From Clitoria ternatea (taxonomy: Eukaryota > Streptophyta > Magnoliopsida > Fabales > Fabaceae), in contig CM075675.1 in NCBI GenBank assembly GCA_037962975.1, positions 3,358,001 through 3,422,000 on the forward strand: a stretch of 64,000 bases of DNA, written 5' to 3'. The position numbers and the translations under genes were made by a program. The notes beneath the pieces were generated by a model. It saw only the letters and a list, made by a program, of their open reading frames with translations. It was not told the DNA's origin and ran no database searches. Of the stretch, positions 21,344 to 34,074 are shown piece by piece; positions within the stretch are counted from its first letter, which is position 1; each line of letters starts with the position of its first letter.

Positions 21344-23899
21344 TATTTAAATAATATTTCTAATAAACTTGTAAGTATGTCAAACATATTTTAACCTTTT
21401 TAATAATTATAATTTTAAAAATTTAAGAATATTATTACATATATCACACACCCCTCGTTAATTTCACAAAAAAAAAAAGTTTTTATTATATTCTTCTTCT
21501 ACAAGTTACTGAGTCAACAGATAAGAATACCGATTCTTCTCTATGGGTGTCAAAGGACATGTTAACATAAATAACGTAGTCTTCAATTATTTTAAAAGTA
21601 CATATTAATATGTTTTCCTATAAAAAAAATTATTTTTTAAGTTGTTGACATTCAGGGATGTTCAGCAAAAAAAAAAAATCAATATTTTCTGTATGTTAAT
21701 CGCATCAATCTCAATCATAATTGCAAATGAATCGATTAACTGTAAAACTAAATCAAATCAAATTATCAAAAACCATACCATTAACCGTGTCAACTATAAT
21801 CATAAAAAAAAATAATCACATTTTCTAATTCAGCCTACTAAACCACATTTATATACGTTGTGAATTTCTAGATTACCTATCTCGAGTTACTTTATAAAAC
21901 TTTGTACTAATTTTTTTTCTTGCACCACTACAACCCTCCATTAACATCTAACTTCAATTCCACTGATGAATTTCATTTTCTAATTAACATTTATCTAGTT
22001 TCTCCTCCCTTCATTTTTATATATTTTTTTAAAACGTTGAATTTGTTTCTAAATATATATTTTTTAAGATTTTAAAATAATTAAATATCCATTTTCTAGT
22101 TATACCCGTTATTGTTTGTTTAAAATAAGAGAACATTAATTTTGAGAAAATGATATTAATATAGAAAAAGAAAGGGCATATTTGAATGAAAGAGGAGCAA
22201 AAAGATATATCAATTGTTTTTTTTTAATTTGTGTGTAAAAGCCTTGAAAGACGAATAATATAATACATTTTAATTCAGTCTGCCAAATTATCATTTTTTA
22301 ATTTTCAATTAGATTATCCATTAATTTTACCAAACAAATCTAATATTACTATAATAACAGAATTAAAAAGTAGAAACACTTCATTTGTTATGATTACGAG
22401 TAAAATATGCAAATTTAAATTAGATAGCAGAAAGTATAATATAACATTGTATGAACTATAAAACAAAAGTATTCTTTTGTCTATTTTTTATTAAGTTAAT
22501 AATTTGTGATATAAATTATAATATTTAAATTGAAAATTTGAAACTGTATAAAATGAGCCGGTTGAAATCATAATAATTTAATTTAATTTTTATATTTTAT
22601 TTCAAACTCAATCATAAATATTTTTATTATACAAATTCAACTCATTTTTTACTTAAAAATAAAGTTAACTGTAAAAGAAAGCCATTTTGATACAACAAGG
22701 CAAACGAAGGTTTGCTAACAAAACTCCGTTAGTTTGTGGGAAAAATTTCATCCTACGGTCAAACGGAGTTTTGATGGTATTGAACGACGTACAAGATCAA
22801 TATCAACTTTTAATTTTTTTTATTTTCTAAATTTTGTTTTCACAACTGCGTTCTAAAATGGGTTATTTATTTAAAAATTTATGTTGATGACAGGTGACAA
22901 GTGACCAATTATATATTTGAGTTGCTTCACCATATGGGATTGTCACGTATATGTCACGTGCCATATGAGTATGAGAGCTTTCTACCCGCAATCTTAGACT
23001 CCGAGAGTCAACAAAGCTTGTCTATTTGTCTGTTTCAAGCTTTCATCTATGTCACTCCAGTGTCAACATAGTACCTTCCTTTTTAAAATACGATCACATT
23101 TTTTTATTTTTCATAGTTTTATGTTTAAATTAGGTAAAACTTAATTACTCTGCATCTCCTTTTCTTTAATGTGAATTTAGTCAGTATTTTTCTTTTCCGT
23201 TTTCATTACTATCGTTATTGTGTTTTTTTTTTATCATTATCCTCCTCACGTAATTGTTAACATCTCCCACTTCCTCCTCCTCTTTTCTTATGCTTGTCGA
23301 TAGCTCTCACTTTTCCTCCTCCTCATTTATTCTCTCTTTTTTACTTTATGTACTATCATCATTTTATTCTATTTTATAATCTAATAAAGACAAAGATATT
23401 TCTTATCTTTTGAAGATTAAATAAATTTAATATGGAGAATTTATGGTATTCTTAAGGTTGATCGTTATGAACGTTGGATCTGAGATTGATTTGGATGATG
23501 ATCGATACTAAGAGGGAGGAAGAAGATGAGAGATTGACACTTGAGAAGAATGAGAAGAAAACTATGATCAAATAAACGATGTTATTAAAATTAATGGAAA
23601 CAAAAAACTTCTAAAAAAACTTAAAGCATGAAGGACTAAATTGAAAGAATGAAAAAGACAAAATGATTAAACCAAAAATTTTAAAAAGTGGGGTAAATTA
23701 TACTAACTACCTTCCAAGTTTCATGAAATCACACTCAACCCTAAACTTTTTTTGAAATTCCACTCCGCCCCATTTTGAAGAGAATATTCCATTGAATATT
23801 CTTTTCCACAAAAACATAGTTAGAACTTAGAAAGCTTAGTTTAGAATAGATTTGAGCTTTTTACATATATAAATCTAAGCTAGATTACCGTTGTGGTAA
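21344..23899. other. AT-rich intergenic DNA
   Basis: No coding region, RNA gene or clear transposon boundary is visible. Short inverted similarity exists around CAAAACTCCGTT (22721) and AACGGAGTTTTG (22764), but the ends are not convincing. Pyrimidine-rich runs occur at 23100-23340. Confidence 0.45.
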
Positions 23900-25860
23900 A
23901 GAAAGCATGTCTTTAGACCCGAGACCTCAACACTTTCTTCATCATCTTCTTTATATTTACCATTGTTGATAAGTGTGGTTGTCTCCCTCCAACAAAAACA
24001 TAAGTGGTCCACCGAGTGAGATACCTTTGGAAATTGTTCATTCGATGCTCATATACGAGAACAAGAAATGTTTGTGTAATCGACAAGCGAAAATACAATG
24101 CTTTGAGTCAGTTGAACATCCAGGTTTAGTTATATCACAAATGCGAACCGGTGTGATGTCTACAAGTGGTGCTTCCCTATAGGTGAAACTGGTTGTGGTA
24201 ATGGGAACATGGCTCCTTTACTTGAACCCTCCAATTCTGAAGCAGAAGTTGCAAGTTTACCATCCCAAAACATGATGAACAGTAACCTGGAGGAGCTTGC
24301 TCAAGTGAAACTGAAAAAATGAAGTTGTTGTAGGGAAAATTAAGCAATATCTATTGTCTTCTCTACAACTAGTGGCCCATTCCATTAAAGTTCTAGTAAA
24401 AAGAATGGTATTAATCTATTGCTTAATGGAAGATCTTTATGTGGACCTTGGTGAACTAATCTTGTCTGATATGGAAAAGGTTGGGTACAAAAAGGCCACA
24501 ACCATACCATCCACCAATGCCAACACTCATCAATGTCATGAATGAGTTGTAAGCTATAAAACACATGTAGTTGGGGACATATGACATGGTGGTGAACCAT
24601 GATGCACTCTTAAGAAAAATGGCAATTGCCATTAATTTGAATACCACTGCTGAAATGAGGGTCCCTACTGATAGGGACCAATGACTTACATCGATTGGAT
24701 TCACCATCCCTCCTATAGAGCAATCTCAAGATGTTGGAGTATCCCACTAGGACGACCACCCTATGGCAGAGGCCGAAGCTGAGGAGGACAATGCTGAGTA
24801 GTTAGAATTTTATTGTTGTTTCATGTTTTCCATTTCTGTTATTTTAAATTCCTAGCCATTTTAATTCCATGTAATCCTTTCATTTCTGTACTTTCGTTTC
24901 CAAGTAATGAAAACAAAAATTTTAGTTGAATGGTTGTATTCGTTTTTATTTGTATTATACTTAATTCTTGTTTGATTTTATTTTCCCATCATTTCTTTTC
25001 ATTTCGCTTGTATATACACAACATCATTCACCATCTCACATAAACCTAAAAGGTAACTTTTCCTTACTCTTCTTTTAAAAAGTTGAAATCTAGAAATTAT
25101 GAAAAACCATAAACAATTACATATATATAATTACAATAAATAAGTTGTAAAAACTTTTCACATCTCAGTGCTTAGTTTCTTGTTTCACGCATAAATTGGA
25201 TGATTGAGTTTTCCTATATATTGGTTGCAAGTGAAATATCTTGTTATAATTATCATGCTTGGTTGTTAGCATATCCATGATATACCTAAGATAACAATAT
25301 GAAAATATGCAATTATTCTAAGTTTGGGGATGTGATTGGTTTATGTGCCATGCATAAGCGAGTTTTGAGCCTCTTTTCTTGTTGAGTGTGCTTGCATATT
25401 ATTGGTGAGATAGAACTTGCTTCAATTCTTGCTTGTGCATTTGTGTGTCACACTATGGATATGATGAAGGCCATGTTTCTACTATGTAGCTAGGGCCGAA
25501 TAAGCCATCCTATGTAATTATCCATTGACCTTATTTTTGAGCCTTAGCCTATTTTATTTGGTTACTTATGTCTTGGCATTACAAGCATATGTTATTTGAG
25601 AAAAACCATGTTTCTGAACCTTGATGTATTATTAAAGGCTTGCCTTGTCTTAATGAGTTGTTAGGGACTAGCAACATCCAAGTTTGGGATGGAAGAATGT
25701 GCCCTGTAATGCACACTAGGCACACTTTGGAAATTTATGTTTTGAAAAAAATGGTAACTCTAAAAAATTTTGAGGAAGAGAAGAACAAATGCCAAAAAGG
25801 TACAAGAAAAAAAAAAGCAACTCCAAAGGACAAGAAAAATTAAGAAAGAGCAAAGCTCTG

Positions 25861-25863
<3 letters not shown>

Positions 25864-25892
<29 letters not shown>
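25864..25892. repeat. (AT)n microsatellite
   Basis: About 14 AT dinucleotides. Confidence 0.9.
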
Positions 25893-25895
<3 letters not shown>

Positions 25896-26415
25896 AAAAA
25901 GAAAAGCAAGCACTAAATCCAAAAATACCTTCTCCTTTCTCTAGAAAATGTGTCTAAAAAAATATGCTTGAAAAAATATAGAGTTGGGGTCAAGGCAAGA
26001 CAAACTTCAATGACTACATTCATTACCCTTCAATAACTAGAAAAACCAAAATGGAACCTGTAGCTAGCTCCATTACAAGCCTAAAAAGTCCTTGCTGATT
26101 CATATGTTTGCATGCATGTGTATAATTCTTATAATTGTTACAAGCCTCTGTTGATCTGACAGTATTAGAAGTATATTTGCTGAAGTGAACCTTTAAGCAC
26201 TGAGTGCAGAGAGAAACACTTGACTTATGAGATTATATCACCATCACTTCTCTTATCCAAAGCAGTTTTACAATTCAAACTCGTATGGATCAACGAAAAG
26301 TGTATTATGTATGTGTTGCAATTATGGTATGTGAAACGATGATGAGTGATCAAATGCTTCAGTGTATTGGTTAAACTTAATGCTTCACTTATTGTTTGAG
26401 GACAAGTAAATCTCA

Positions 26416-26427
26416 AGTTTGGGGATG
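26416..26427 (+). promoter_or_regulatory. Polypurine tract of the decayed Athila-like element
   Basis: AGTTTGGGGATG lies immediately before the LTR start TGATAAGTC at 26428. The same kind of tract (GTTTGGGGTGTTT) precedes the LTR of the Athila element at the right of the window. Confidence 0.6.
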
Positions 26428-26674
26428 TGATAAGTCTTGAAAAGACTTATTTATTTGGTATATATTTAGGCATTATTTAAGTGATTTAAAGCTTAAAATA
26501 ATTAATTTAGTATTATCTTAGCAATTATTTAGTATTTTCAGTTATTTAGGTAAATAATATAATATTTAAATACTTTAAGTTATTTCATTTATAATTATAG
26601 CAAATTGAGATCAAGTGAAAGTTATTTATTTTCGGCTAATAGTAATACGTGGCGTTACTATGCTCATACCCAGC
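26428..26674 (+). mobile_element. LTR of the Athila-like element, interrupted
   Basis: An LTR starts TGATAAGTCTTG after the polypurine tract. It is split by the Tat-lineage element (26680-31672, target duplication GTTGG) and presumably resumes at 31678, but I cannot find its 3' end. Confidence 0.5.
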
Positions 26675-26679
26675 GTTGG

Positions 26680-28955
26680 TGATCCGGTCTGGATACCGGC
26701 CCTAAGACTAAGAGATAATTATCTTAGCCGGCCCAGAGTTTACTCGGTATCACTGAACAATGATCCAGCCGGTATACCACTGGATAACGATCCAGTCGGT
26801 AAAAATGTTAGCCGGCCTCAATCGGTATCACAAGATACCAACTCAGTCTACAACTATACCGGTTATCCGAAGTAGTGACCAAGATATCGGATACCTCATC
26901 CGTTCCCCTTTCACCCGGTGTTGAGAAGCTGATCCGGACCGATCAACCGGTTTCTATCATAACACATGCAACCGGTGTCATCGGTATACATCCGGACTGT
27001 AATCCCGAGTCAGGCGTTCTCCCTGCACCGGTTAGTCCGGATAACGCCATACACACCGGATAACATACTCGTCACCCAACAGAAGACAACGGGCATTGCT
27101 ACAGAGGCTGATCAATAATTCCCCACACTACGAGCCAAACTCTGCTCCAGGGAATGATCAACTTGTCCCCTAAGTCTAGCCCATACTCCCTACGCTCAAT
27201 ATAAAATAGCCACTTGCCTCAATCATGCTGGTGAGTGCACATTAAACAATAATATACTTGCATAATGAAGGTTGGTGGTGTTAGGAAATCCCTAAACATG
27301 AGCAGCGAAAAAAAAGGGATTCCAAAGGATTTGCAAGGTTCTGTGTTTCAAAGCATAAAACAAACACAAAAATCGTTTTGGATTACCTCTTGAAGAACAC
27401 GAAGCAGTCGTAGCCTCGTCCTTTAGGAGTCCACACGAGCACTCCCACCAGAATCGCAACACTTGCCTACTGCTAGTTTGACGGCGTGTAGCTCTTGCAA
27501 CTTTTGCAAATTTGTGTCTCACTTGAGTGAACGGCCTATGAGCATCTTATGCTCTATTTATAGGCTTAGGTTTGACCTAATTTGTTCTCTCTAAAATTGG
27601 GCTCCTTACTCATTCCAAATGAGTTAGGCCCAATAGCTTTATTTTAGTCCAACTAAAATAAGACAACATTTTCTGATGGGCTTACTCTATGTGTGTGACC
27701 CTACAGGTAAAATACTTGGTCATATTAATAATAAATTATTTTATTATTAATATAAAATAAGAGCGGCATCTAGCAATGCATCATTATGTCCGAATATTAT
27801 CAACATAACCTATAAGTGATAATTATTTAATATGTTTGTTCCTTTTGTCACGATATCCTAATTGGGCCCAAGGCATGGTCGCATCATCCTTGTACGGCCC
27901 AATTTATTTTACTTGATACCGGAGTAGACTGAATCTGAATAAATATCTAATATTTATTCTTTCTAGCATGGCCATGCATTTTCTTAGTCTTACTCCATCA
28001 AGTGGCCTATAGATATCACTCCTGTCACATAGGAGAGACAAATCCCATCTACATCACTCACATCCCTCTGTATAATTTGTTCATTGCCTAATCACAACCT
28101 TTATAGTCCTCTTGTTACAGAAGACGTTTAATTGTATTAAAACAATAAACTCCTCATGTAGGAATCGTAGTGACTTCAGGTTGAAGGACTACATATACCA
28201 TTATCACATTGAGAATCGTTTATGACAATCATGTAACGATCCATGCAACGTTCTCATGGTGGGTCTGTCCAGTACATCATTACTCTTAATGTGTACCCGT
28301 GTGAAGACTTGATATCATCTATATCTATGATCTGTGAGATCAGGTCATCAGTACACTCACACATTAGTCTTAGTGTATTTACATGTCCCCATGTAAATAC
28401 TTGACTAGGGACATTTTAGGAATAATTTTTATATGACCTATTACTCCAAGGATAAATACGTTTTAAAACAATTTTAAACTGAAATATTTATTTTATTGAT
28501 AAGCATAACAAATGATACAAATGAAAAAGCATAAAAAGCTCATAGTGCATACACCAACAGGTGGTTCCCCACTAACAGGTCCTCGAAAATCGAGCCAATC
28601 AGGTATAACAATTCACTTCAGTTTACTGGAGAGGGGTTCCCTGTTCTGGTTCTGGTTCATCATTCTTTCTCTCTTATGCATTCATCTGATCCCTGTGATC
28701 ATTTACATTCCATACTTGGAATATATCACTGACTTGAGCGTCGGAGAATCTTCACAGGTGACACCACCTTTCGCCCACACCAACGCGTGAGGACAGTGTG
28801 CAGGACCTCCAGGACGCCAAGACCGGTCTCTTCATTCAGTGACACCGGATTCACATACCGGACACTCACAGAGCCGGCCTTCAGACATACACTTCTCCCA
28901 TTATTTGTGACCGTCCCGACACCGGATCTCTTTGACCCCGGTTCTGGACGGAACA
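26680..28955 (+). repeat. 5' LTR, split by a nested solo LTR
   Basis: Starts TGATCCGGTCTGGATACCGG and ends GGTTCTGGACGGAACA, followed by TTGGCACGCCCGGTGGGAC. The nested element occupies 27279-28559. A TATAAAATAG motif lies at about 27203. Confidence 0.9.
27279..28559 (-). mobile_element. Solo LTR nested in the 5' LTR
   Basis: This 1281-bp segment starts TGTTAGGAAATCCC and ends CATACACCAACA, and is flanked by GGTGG at 27274-27278 and 28560-28564. Comparison with the intact 3' LTR (GGTTGGTGGTTCC at 31271) shows the clean insertion point. On the minus strand CCTATAAATAGAGC near 27555 looks like a TATA box, so the LTR is probably in minus orientation. TGTT...AACA ends suggest Ty1-copia, but no coding part remains to confirm it. 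Confidence 0.85.
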
Positions 28956-28956
28956 T

Positions 28957-28974
28957 TGGCACGCCCGGTGGGAC
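28957..28974 (+). promoter_or_regulatory. Primer binding site
   Basis: TGGCACGCCCGGTGGGAC lies one base after the 5' LTR. The gag-only element has the nearly identical TGGCACGCCCAGTGGGAC. A binding site starts TGG because it pairs with the CCA end of a tRNA; I do not name the tRNA. Confidence 0.75.
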
Positions 28975-29022
28975 TCGTTAAAGTTATTCCCACTTCTCGT
29001 TTGAGAAGTCTCATCTCTTTTC

Positions 29023-30085
29023 ATGGAAGGCAATGGGAGAAACCAACCAGATGGGCACGTGGAAGACATCACTGCCCAGGAACAACCAACGAGTAGACGC
29101 TTGGCCTTCGAGTCGCCTGTGGAAGGTTCAAGAAGGATGGTGCAGGTGTCTGCACTAGATCCCAAAGATGAGATGATACGAAGGTTGATGGAAGAACTGA
29201 TGGAGTTGAAATGTGAAAGGAGGAACGTGGAGGAAAGAGCCATGTCTCAAACCAAGGGGGCACATCACACCACCGAGGGAGAAAGATCCTCAAGCCCCCA
29301 GTACTCAAACATCCCTACGTTTGAAGGGAAGGAACAGATCCATGATTTTGTTGATAGAGTTGCTAAAGGGAAGAGGAAGCTGATGACAACCTCTCCGGTA
29401 ACTTATAAGCTCACAGTCCCTTTTCAAGGAGACTTATGAGTGTACACATCCCTAAACACCTGCAGAATACTCAACCTCTCTCTATCGAAAAATACAGTGG
29501 TGAAACTGATCCTACTAAGCATCTTGATGCTTATGCATTTGAAGCCATGTACCTGGGGGCAGATGAAGATGTCATGTGCAGAATGTTCCCTCGGACTTTT
29601 GTTGATGATGCCCTTAGTTGGTTCAAGGGGCTACCATCAGGTTCCATCGGCTCATGGGAAGAAATGGCAACAGCGTTTGTGGAACACTTTGTCATTTCCA
29701 GTGATATTCCCAGAACATCTTATACTTTGGCCCAGATTAGGTAAGGGGAACATGAAACTCTCAAGGATTTCTTGAAGAGGTTTTACAAGGAGGCAGCTGT
29801 TGTTCCAAACTTGGCAGAGGCACTACAATTGCACATAGCAATAGAAGCTTTGCAACCGAGCTCTATTTTTGCCCTGTCATTGGCAAAGAATCCTCCAGTG
29901 AATTTCGAAGAATTCAGAAGGAAATCATCCAAGTATGTGAGCATTGAAATGCACTTGGAAGCAACAGCCGCGAGAAGGAAATCCCCAACGCCACAACAAC
30001 GGAGAGATAAGGACAGGCCCCGATCGGAACGCATGGAGAGACCGTTCCAGGATAACGTCTTCGACAATCTTGTACCTCTGGTTCA
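29023..30085 (+). pseudogene. Broken Tat-lineage gag
   Basis: The reading resembles the intact gag at 34944 from the start codon onward (MEGNGRNQPDGHVEDI). A one-base deletion near 29420 shifts the frame, an in-frame TAA at 29742-29744 replaces a Gln codon, and the reading stops resembling gag at about 30085, before the zinc-knuckle region. The central Retrotrans_gag part is recognisable (HLDAYAFEAMYLGADEDVMC, SWFKGLPSGSIGSWEEMA). The product would not be functional. Confidence 0.85.
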
Positions 30086-30090
30086 GGAAG

Positions 30091-30113
30091 GAACATTGGC
30101 ACGCCCAATGGGT
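30091..30113 (+). other. Internal copy of the LTR-end/primer-binding junction
   Basis: GGAACATTGGCACGCCCAAT at 30091 is nearly the same as the 5' LTR end plus binding site at 28951 (GAACATTGGCACGCCCGGTG). It sits exactly where gag similarity ends, so the element appears chimeric here. Confidence 0.75.
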
Positions 30114-30669
30114 AAAAGTTTGTACGTTTAACCGAGTCTTTTATTTTTATGTCGAGGGTTCGTATTTTGTCTTGAAAATTCCGAGTGGAAGATCCCGATT
30201 GATCCTTCCGGGGGCAAGATTTTCCGAGTTATCCCTCGGGGGTTACTTCGAGTGAATTAATGGCGTTTGGTTTAATAATGTTCTTAACCGTACTCGGAGT
30301 TCGATTTTGCTCTAAAATCGGAGCTTTCACTCGGGTGGGAAGTTTCTGAGTGCAACTTTCCCAAGTAGGTGTGTCCCCGATTTGAGTGTAACTTCCCCGA
30401 GTGAAGTGTCTCCGAGTACGACACTTCTAATTGGGATTGCACCGAGTGAGACATTTTTGACTTCTACTGGGTAAGGCACCGAGTGAATAATTTCTGACTT
30501 CCTCGTGGTATGGCACCGAGTGAAGGAATTCCGACCTCCACATAGCGTTCGGGGACAATATTCAATGGCTAACGGGTACTGCAAAGATATTTTTGCAGGT
30601 TACACCAGCATCCAGACCTCTCGTAAGTTGTATAGCTCATATGAGCAACTTCATAAGTCCCTCATATAA
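30114..30669 (+). repeat. Repeat-rich non-coding tail
   Basis: Degenerate units around CGAGTGA and GAGTG recur from 30170 to 30535 (for example CCGAGTGAAGTGTC, CCGAGTGAGACATT, CCGAGTGAATAATT, CCGAGTGAAGGAAT, spaced about 25-40 bp). It occupies the position of the 3' untranslated arrays in the related elements. Confidence 0.6.
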
Positions 30670-30682
30670 GCTAGGGGACATA
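30670..30682 (+). promoter_or_regulatory. Polypurine tract
   Basis: CTAGGGGACATA lies directly before the 3' LTR. The gag-only element has CTAGGGGACAAA at the same place. Confidence 0.7.
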
Positions 30683-31672
30683 TGATCCGGTCTGGATACC
30701 GGCCCTAAGACTAAGAGATAATTATCTTAGCCGGCCCAGAGTTCAGTTGGTATCACTGAACAATGATCCAGCCGGTATACCACTGGATAACGATCCAGTC
30801 GGTAAAAATGTTAGCCGGCCTTAATCGGTATCACAAGATACCAACTCAGTCTACAACTATACCGGTTATCCGAAGTAGTGACCAAGATATCGGATACCTC
30901 ATCCGTTCCCCTTTCACCCGATGTTGAGAAGCTGATCCGGACCGATCAACCGGTTTCTATCATAACACATGCAACTGGTGTCATCGGTATACATCCGGAA
31001 TGTAATCCAGAGTCAGGCATTCTCCCTGCACTGGTTAGTCCGGATAACGCCATACACACCGGATAACATACTCGTCACCCAACAGAAGACAACGGGCATT
31101 GCTACAGGGGCCGATCAAAAATTCCCCACACTACGAGCCAAACTCTGCTCCAGGGAATGATCAACTTGTCCCCTAAGTCTAGCCCATACTCCCTACGCTC
31201 AATATAAAATAGCCACTTGCCTCAATCATGCTGGTGAGTACGCATTAAACAATAATATACTTGCATAATGAAGGTTGGTGGTTCCCCACTAACAGGTCCT
31301 CGAAAACCGAGCCAATCAGGTATAACAATTCACTTCAGTTTACTGGAGAGGGGTTCCCAGTTCTTGTTCTGGTTCATCATTCTTTCTCTCTTATGCATTC
31401 ATCTGATCCCTGTGATCATTTACATTCCATACTTGGAATATATCACTGACTTGAGCGTCGGAGAATCTTCGCAGGTGACACCACCTTTCGCCCACATCAA
31501 CGTGTGAGGACGGTGTGCAGGACCTCTAGGACGCCAAGACCGGTCTCTTCATTCAGTGACACCGGATTCACATACCGGACACTCACAGAGCCGGCCTTCA
31601 GACATACACTTCTCTCATTATTTGTGACCGACCCGACACCGGATCTCTTTGACCCCGGTTCTGGACGGAACA
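30683..31672 (+). repeat. 3' LTR of the element at 26680
   Basis: 990 bp, starting TGATCCGGTCTGGATACCGG and ending CTGGACGGAACA; uninterrupted. Confidence 0.9.
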
Positions 31673-31677
31673 GTTGG

Positions 31678-31933
31678 TACGCCAAGGTTTTGTTTATGCA
31701 TGTATTTCAGGTGCCAAGGGACGTTCCCACGCTCTAGGGTTTACATCCATGCTCAAAAGCATCAACCAAAAGATCAAGGTCCACATGCGTATGCGCTACC
31801 CAACATGACACCACGCTAGCTCATGAGGCAAAGCACCAGGAACAAAGACCCCATATTGATATCATTTAGCAAAAGGAAAACCTTATAATAGAATTATCAC
31901 TATTTAAATAAATTAATTAGACCTTTTGGCCCT

Positions 31934-31966
<33 letters not shown>

Positions 31967-32246
31967 ATCTCAATTTTTATAGTGAAAATGTTTACATATA
32001 TATAGGCCCCTTAACCTCAGATATTGGTTTCGCCCATATATACACAAATTACATGTATATTTTATTAGTCATTTAAAGATTCAAAAGATAAAAATAAAAT
32101 GGATAAAATTACCATTTCGATTGAAATGAACTAAACCAGAAACAAAATAATAATTTGTGTCTTTAACTTTACAACCATACCTATTCTTATTATGTTAAAA
32201 TAAATTATTTTATTTTTTACTAATAAGAAAAACAAAAAAATTGAAA
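31678..32246. other. Flank of the nested elements, AT-rich
   Basis: The first part should be the continuation of the LTR interrupted at 26674. From about 31900 the sequence is AT-rich intergenic DNA with an (AT)n run at 31940-31966. No gene is seen. Confidence 0.4.
31940..31966. repeat. (AT)n microsatellite
   Basis: About 13 AT dinucleotides. Confidence 0.9.
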
Positions 32247-34074
32247 TGTGACATCAATAATACAAAAAGTATAAAAATATTTAATGATAATATTTGTAAT
32301 GATTGAAAAGAAATTAATTATGAGACCTTGGGTTTAATTATTGGTTAATTTTGACTACATAATTAAATTAGGAGTGTGCAATTAATTTAAGGCGGTTGAG
32401 TTAATTTTTGAAATTCATCTGGGTACATTTCAGGTAACCAGAAGTTATCCGTTTGGTTTTTGAAATTAACCGAATGCGATAAAGGACTGGAATACCCCTG
32501 GGATTTAGTTACCAATATTTTGTATTACAAATTCACTTTCTAACTATATCCTACTCGTGCGCCATGTGTCCCACCAATACATAACCACCATGATGATCAC
32601 GCCACATGTACACCATCACCTCATGCCATATGTTTTAATTTCTCCAATTGCAATTGAATTCATCATCACATCCACACCATATGCATTACTCTCAATTAAT
32701 TGATTTCAATTCCATTCTCTTAATCACTCTTATACGCTCTTTCTTTTTCTCTTTATTCCTCCCGCGCCTCACCCGTGTCTCAGTTCCATTCTCTTTATCT
32801 CTTTGTCCATCACGTATCTATCCCTCACCCTCTCTTATATTTTCTTTTCTTTTTCCTCAGCCTGCAGAACCCCCCTCACGTGATCTCTTTTCTTTCTTTT
32901 CTTTTGCAACAACGTAACCTGCTCCCTCTCTTTGCATGTTTCTCTTTCTCTCTCCTCTGTAAGCTCGCTCTATCTTTGTAACATTCTCTCTCTCATGCAT
33001 GCAAGGATTGATGTAAGGTGGCATCTTGAAGCGAGGTTCAGAGGTAAACGGTAAGGGTTCGGGGCATCAGAAACGTAAACCGACATGATCTCACATTTTG
33101 AATCTTAAACGATATGGATCTGAAACCATTTTCCTTTAGTTAGCTTTTCGGTGAAGGCATTCATGGCGTACATTATTTTTGACTTACGATCATGCTTGTT
33201 TTGCTGTTGGGCAGCATTTAGAATTTTATTTCGAAAGGGATCGGTGAGGTTTCGATGTTTCAAAATTTGGTTCAGAGAGTCAACAGTTAACGTACTATTT
33301 TTCGATAAGTCGACAAATATCTAAAATATGTTGGAATTATGTTTTAAGTCTCGAAATGCTTCGTTAAGTGGCTGGGAATTATTAAAATAATTATTATGAA
33401 TTTTTAAAGAATTATCAAAGTTGTGAAAAATATACTGGAGCAGTTCGGCGTAATTTCAGCTTTACGATATGTTTTTAATAGCTAGAAAGGTGTTAAAATT
33501 ATTATTATTATTAAATTTTGGAATTTATTGGAATTATCAGAATCTATGTAGATTGGTTATTTAAGCGCTGGAATATAATTTTAAAGTAGCACATGGATTA
33601 TTAAAAATCATTATTGTTAATTTAGGAATTTGTCTTTGGAAACTAGAAACCAGTAATTGAATTGGAGCGTTCGGGGAACATTTTAAGGGATCATCAATTC
33701 TAGGTAGGCTGAGTATTATATATCTTAAATGCATGAGTTAGGAATGAATTAGAGGATAGTTTGATGTTTAATTGAATTGATGATGTGATTGTGTTTATTT
33801 TTGGTATGTGATGATTGTATAATTGTCCCTTGTTGTATTGATTTTGATATTGTGATGATCAATGAGATACTATAAATATATGATGAATTGATTATGGTTA
33901 TCGTTCCTATGTGCTGTTGAAAAGTATAATGTATTAATGATGATAAATGATTTGGTATTTTTGTTATGCATTAATGAATTGAGAAGATTGTGTATATCAT
34001 AAATTAATGACGTTGACAAGCTAGGGTAGTTTAATTGATGATGAGAATGGATAATGATTGTTGTTTATGCATAG

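Larger units (their letters stand above)
23900..26427 (+). mobile_element. Decayed 3' internal part of an Athila-like element
   Basis: Plus-strand sequence near 24560-24800 reads, with stops, as a fragment like YDMVVNHDALLRKMAIAINL and an acidic end (MAEAEAEEDNAE), similar in style to the tail of the Athila second ORF. Downstream non-coding sequence carries AAGTTTGGGGATGTGA twice (25320 and 26415); the second is a polypurine tract directly before an LTR start. An (AT)n run lies at 25864-25892. The coding remnant is too broken to define a gene. Confidence 0.5.
26680..31672 (+). mobile_element. Non-autonomous Tat-lineage LTR retrotransposon
   Basis: The element is flanked by GTTGG at 26675-26679 and 31673-31677. 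Its LTRs are 26680-28955 (990 bp once the nested solo LTR and one GGTGG are removed) and 30683-31672 (990 bp). They differ at about 25 positions, around 2.5%, so the insertion is older than the one at 34075. The internal part is only 1.7 kb: a binding site (28956 on), a broken gag (29023-30085), a PBS-like sequence inside (30091), a repeat-rich stretch and a polypurine tract (30670-30682). No pol domain is present. Confidence 0.88.

Noticed and set aside
22712..22776. Possible inverted-repeat element around CAAAACTCCGTT and AACGGAGTTTTG
   Set aside because: The match is short, and no target duplication or defined ends could be found.
32648..32981. Plus-strand frames rich in Ser, Phe and Leu
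   Set aside because: They come from a pyrimidine-rich stretch of an LTR, not a signal-peptide protein.
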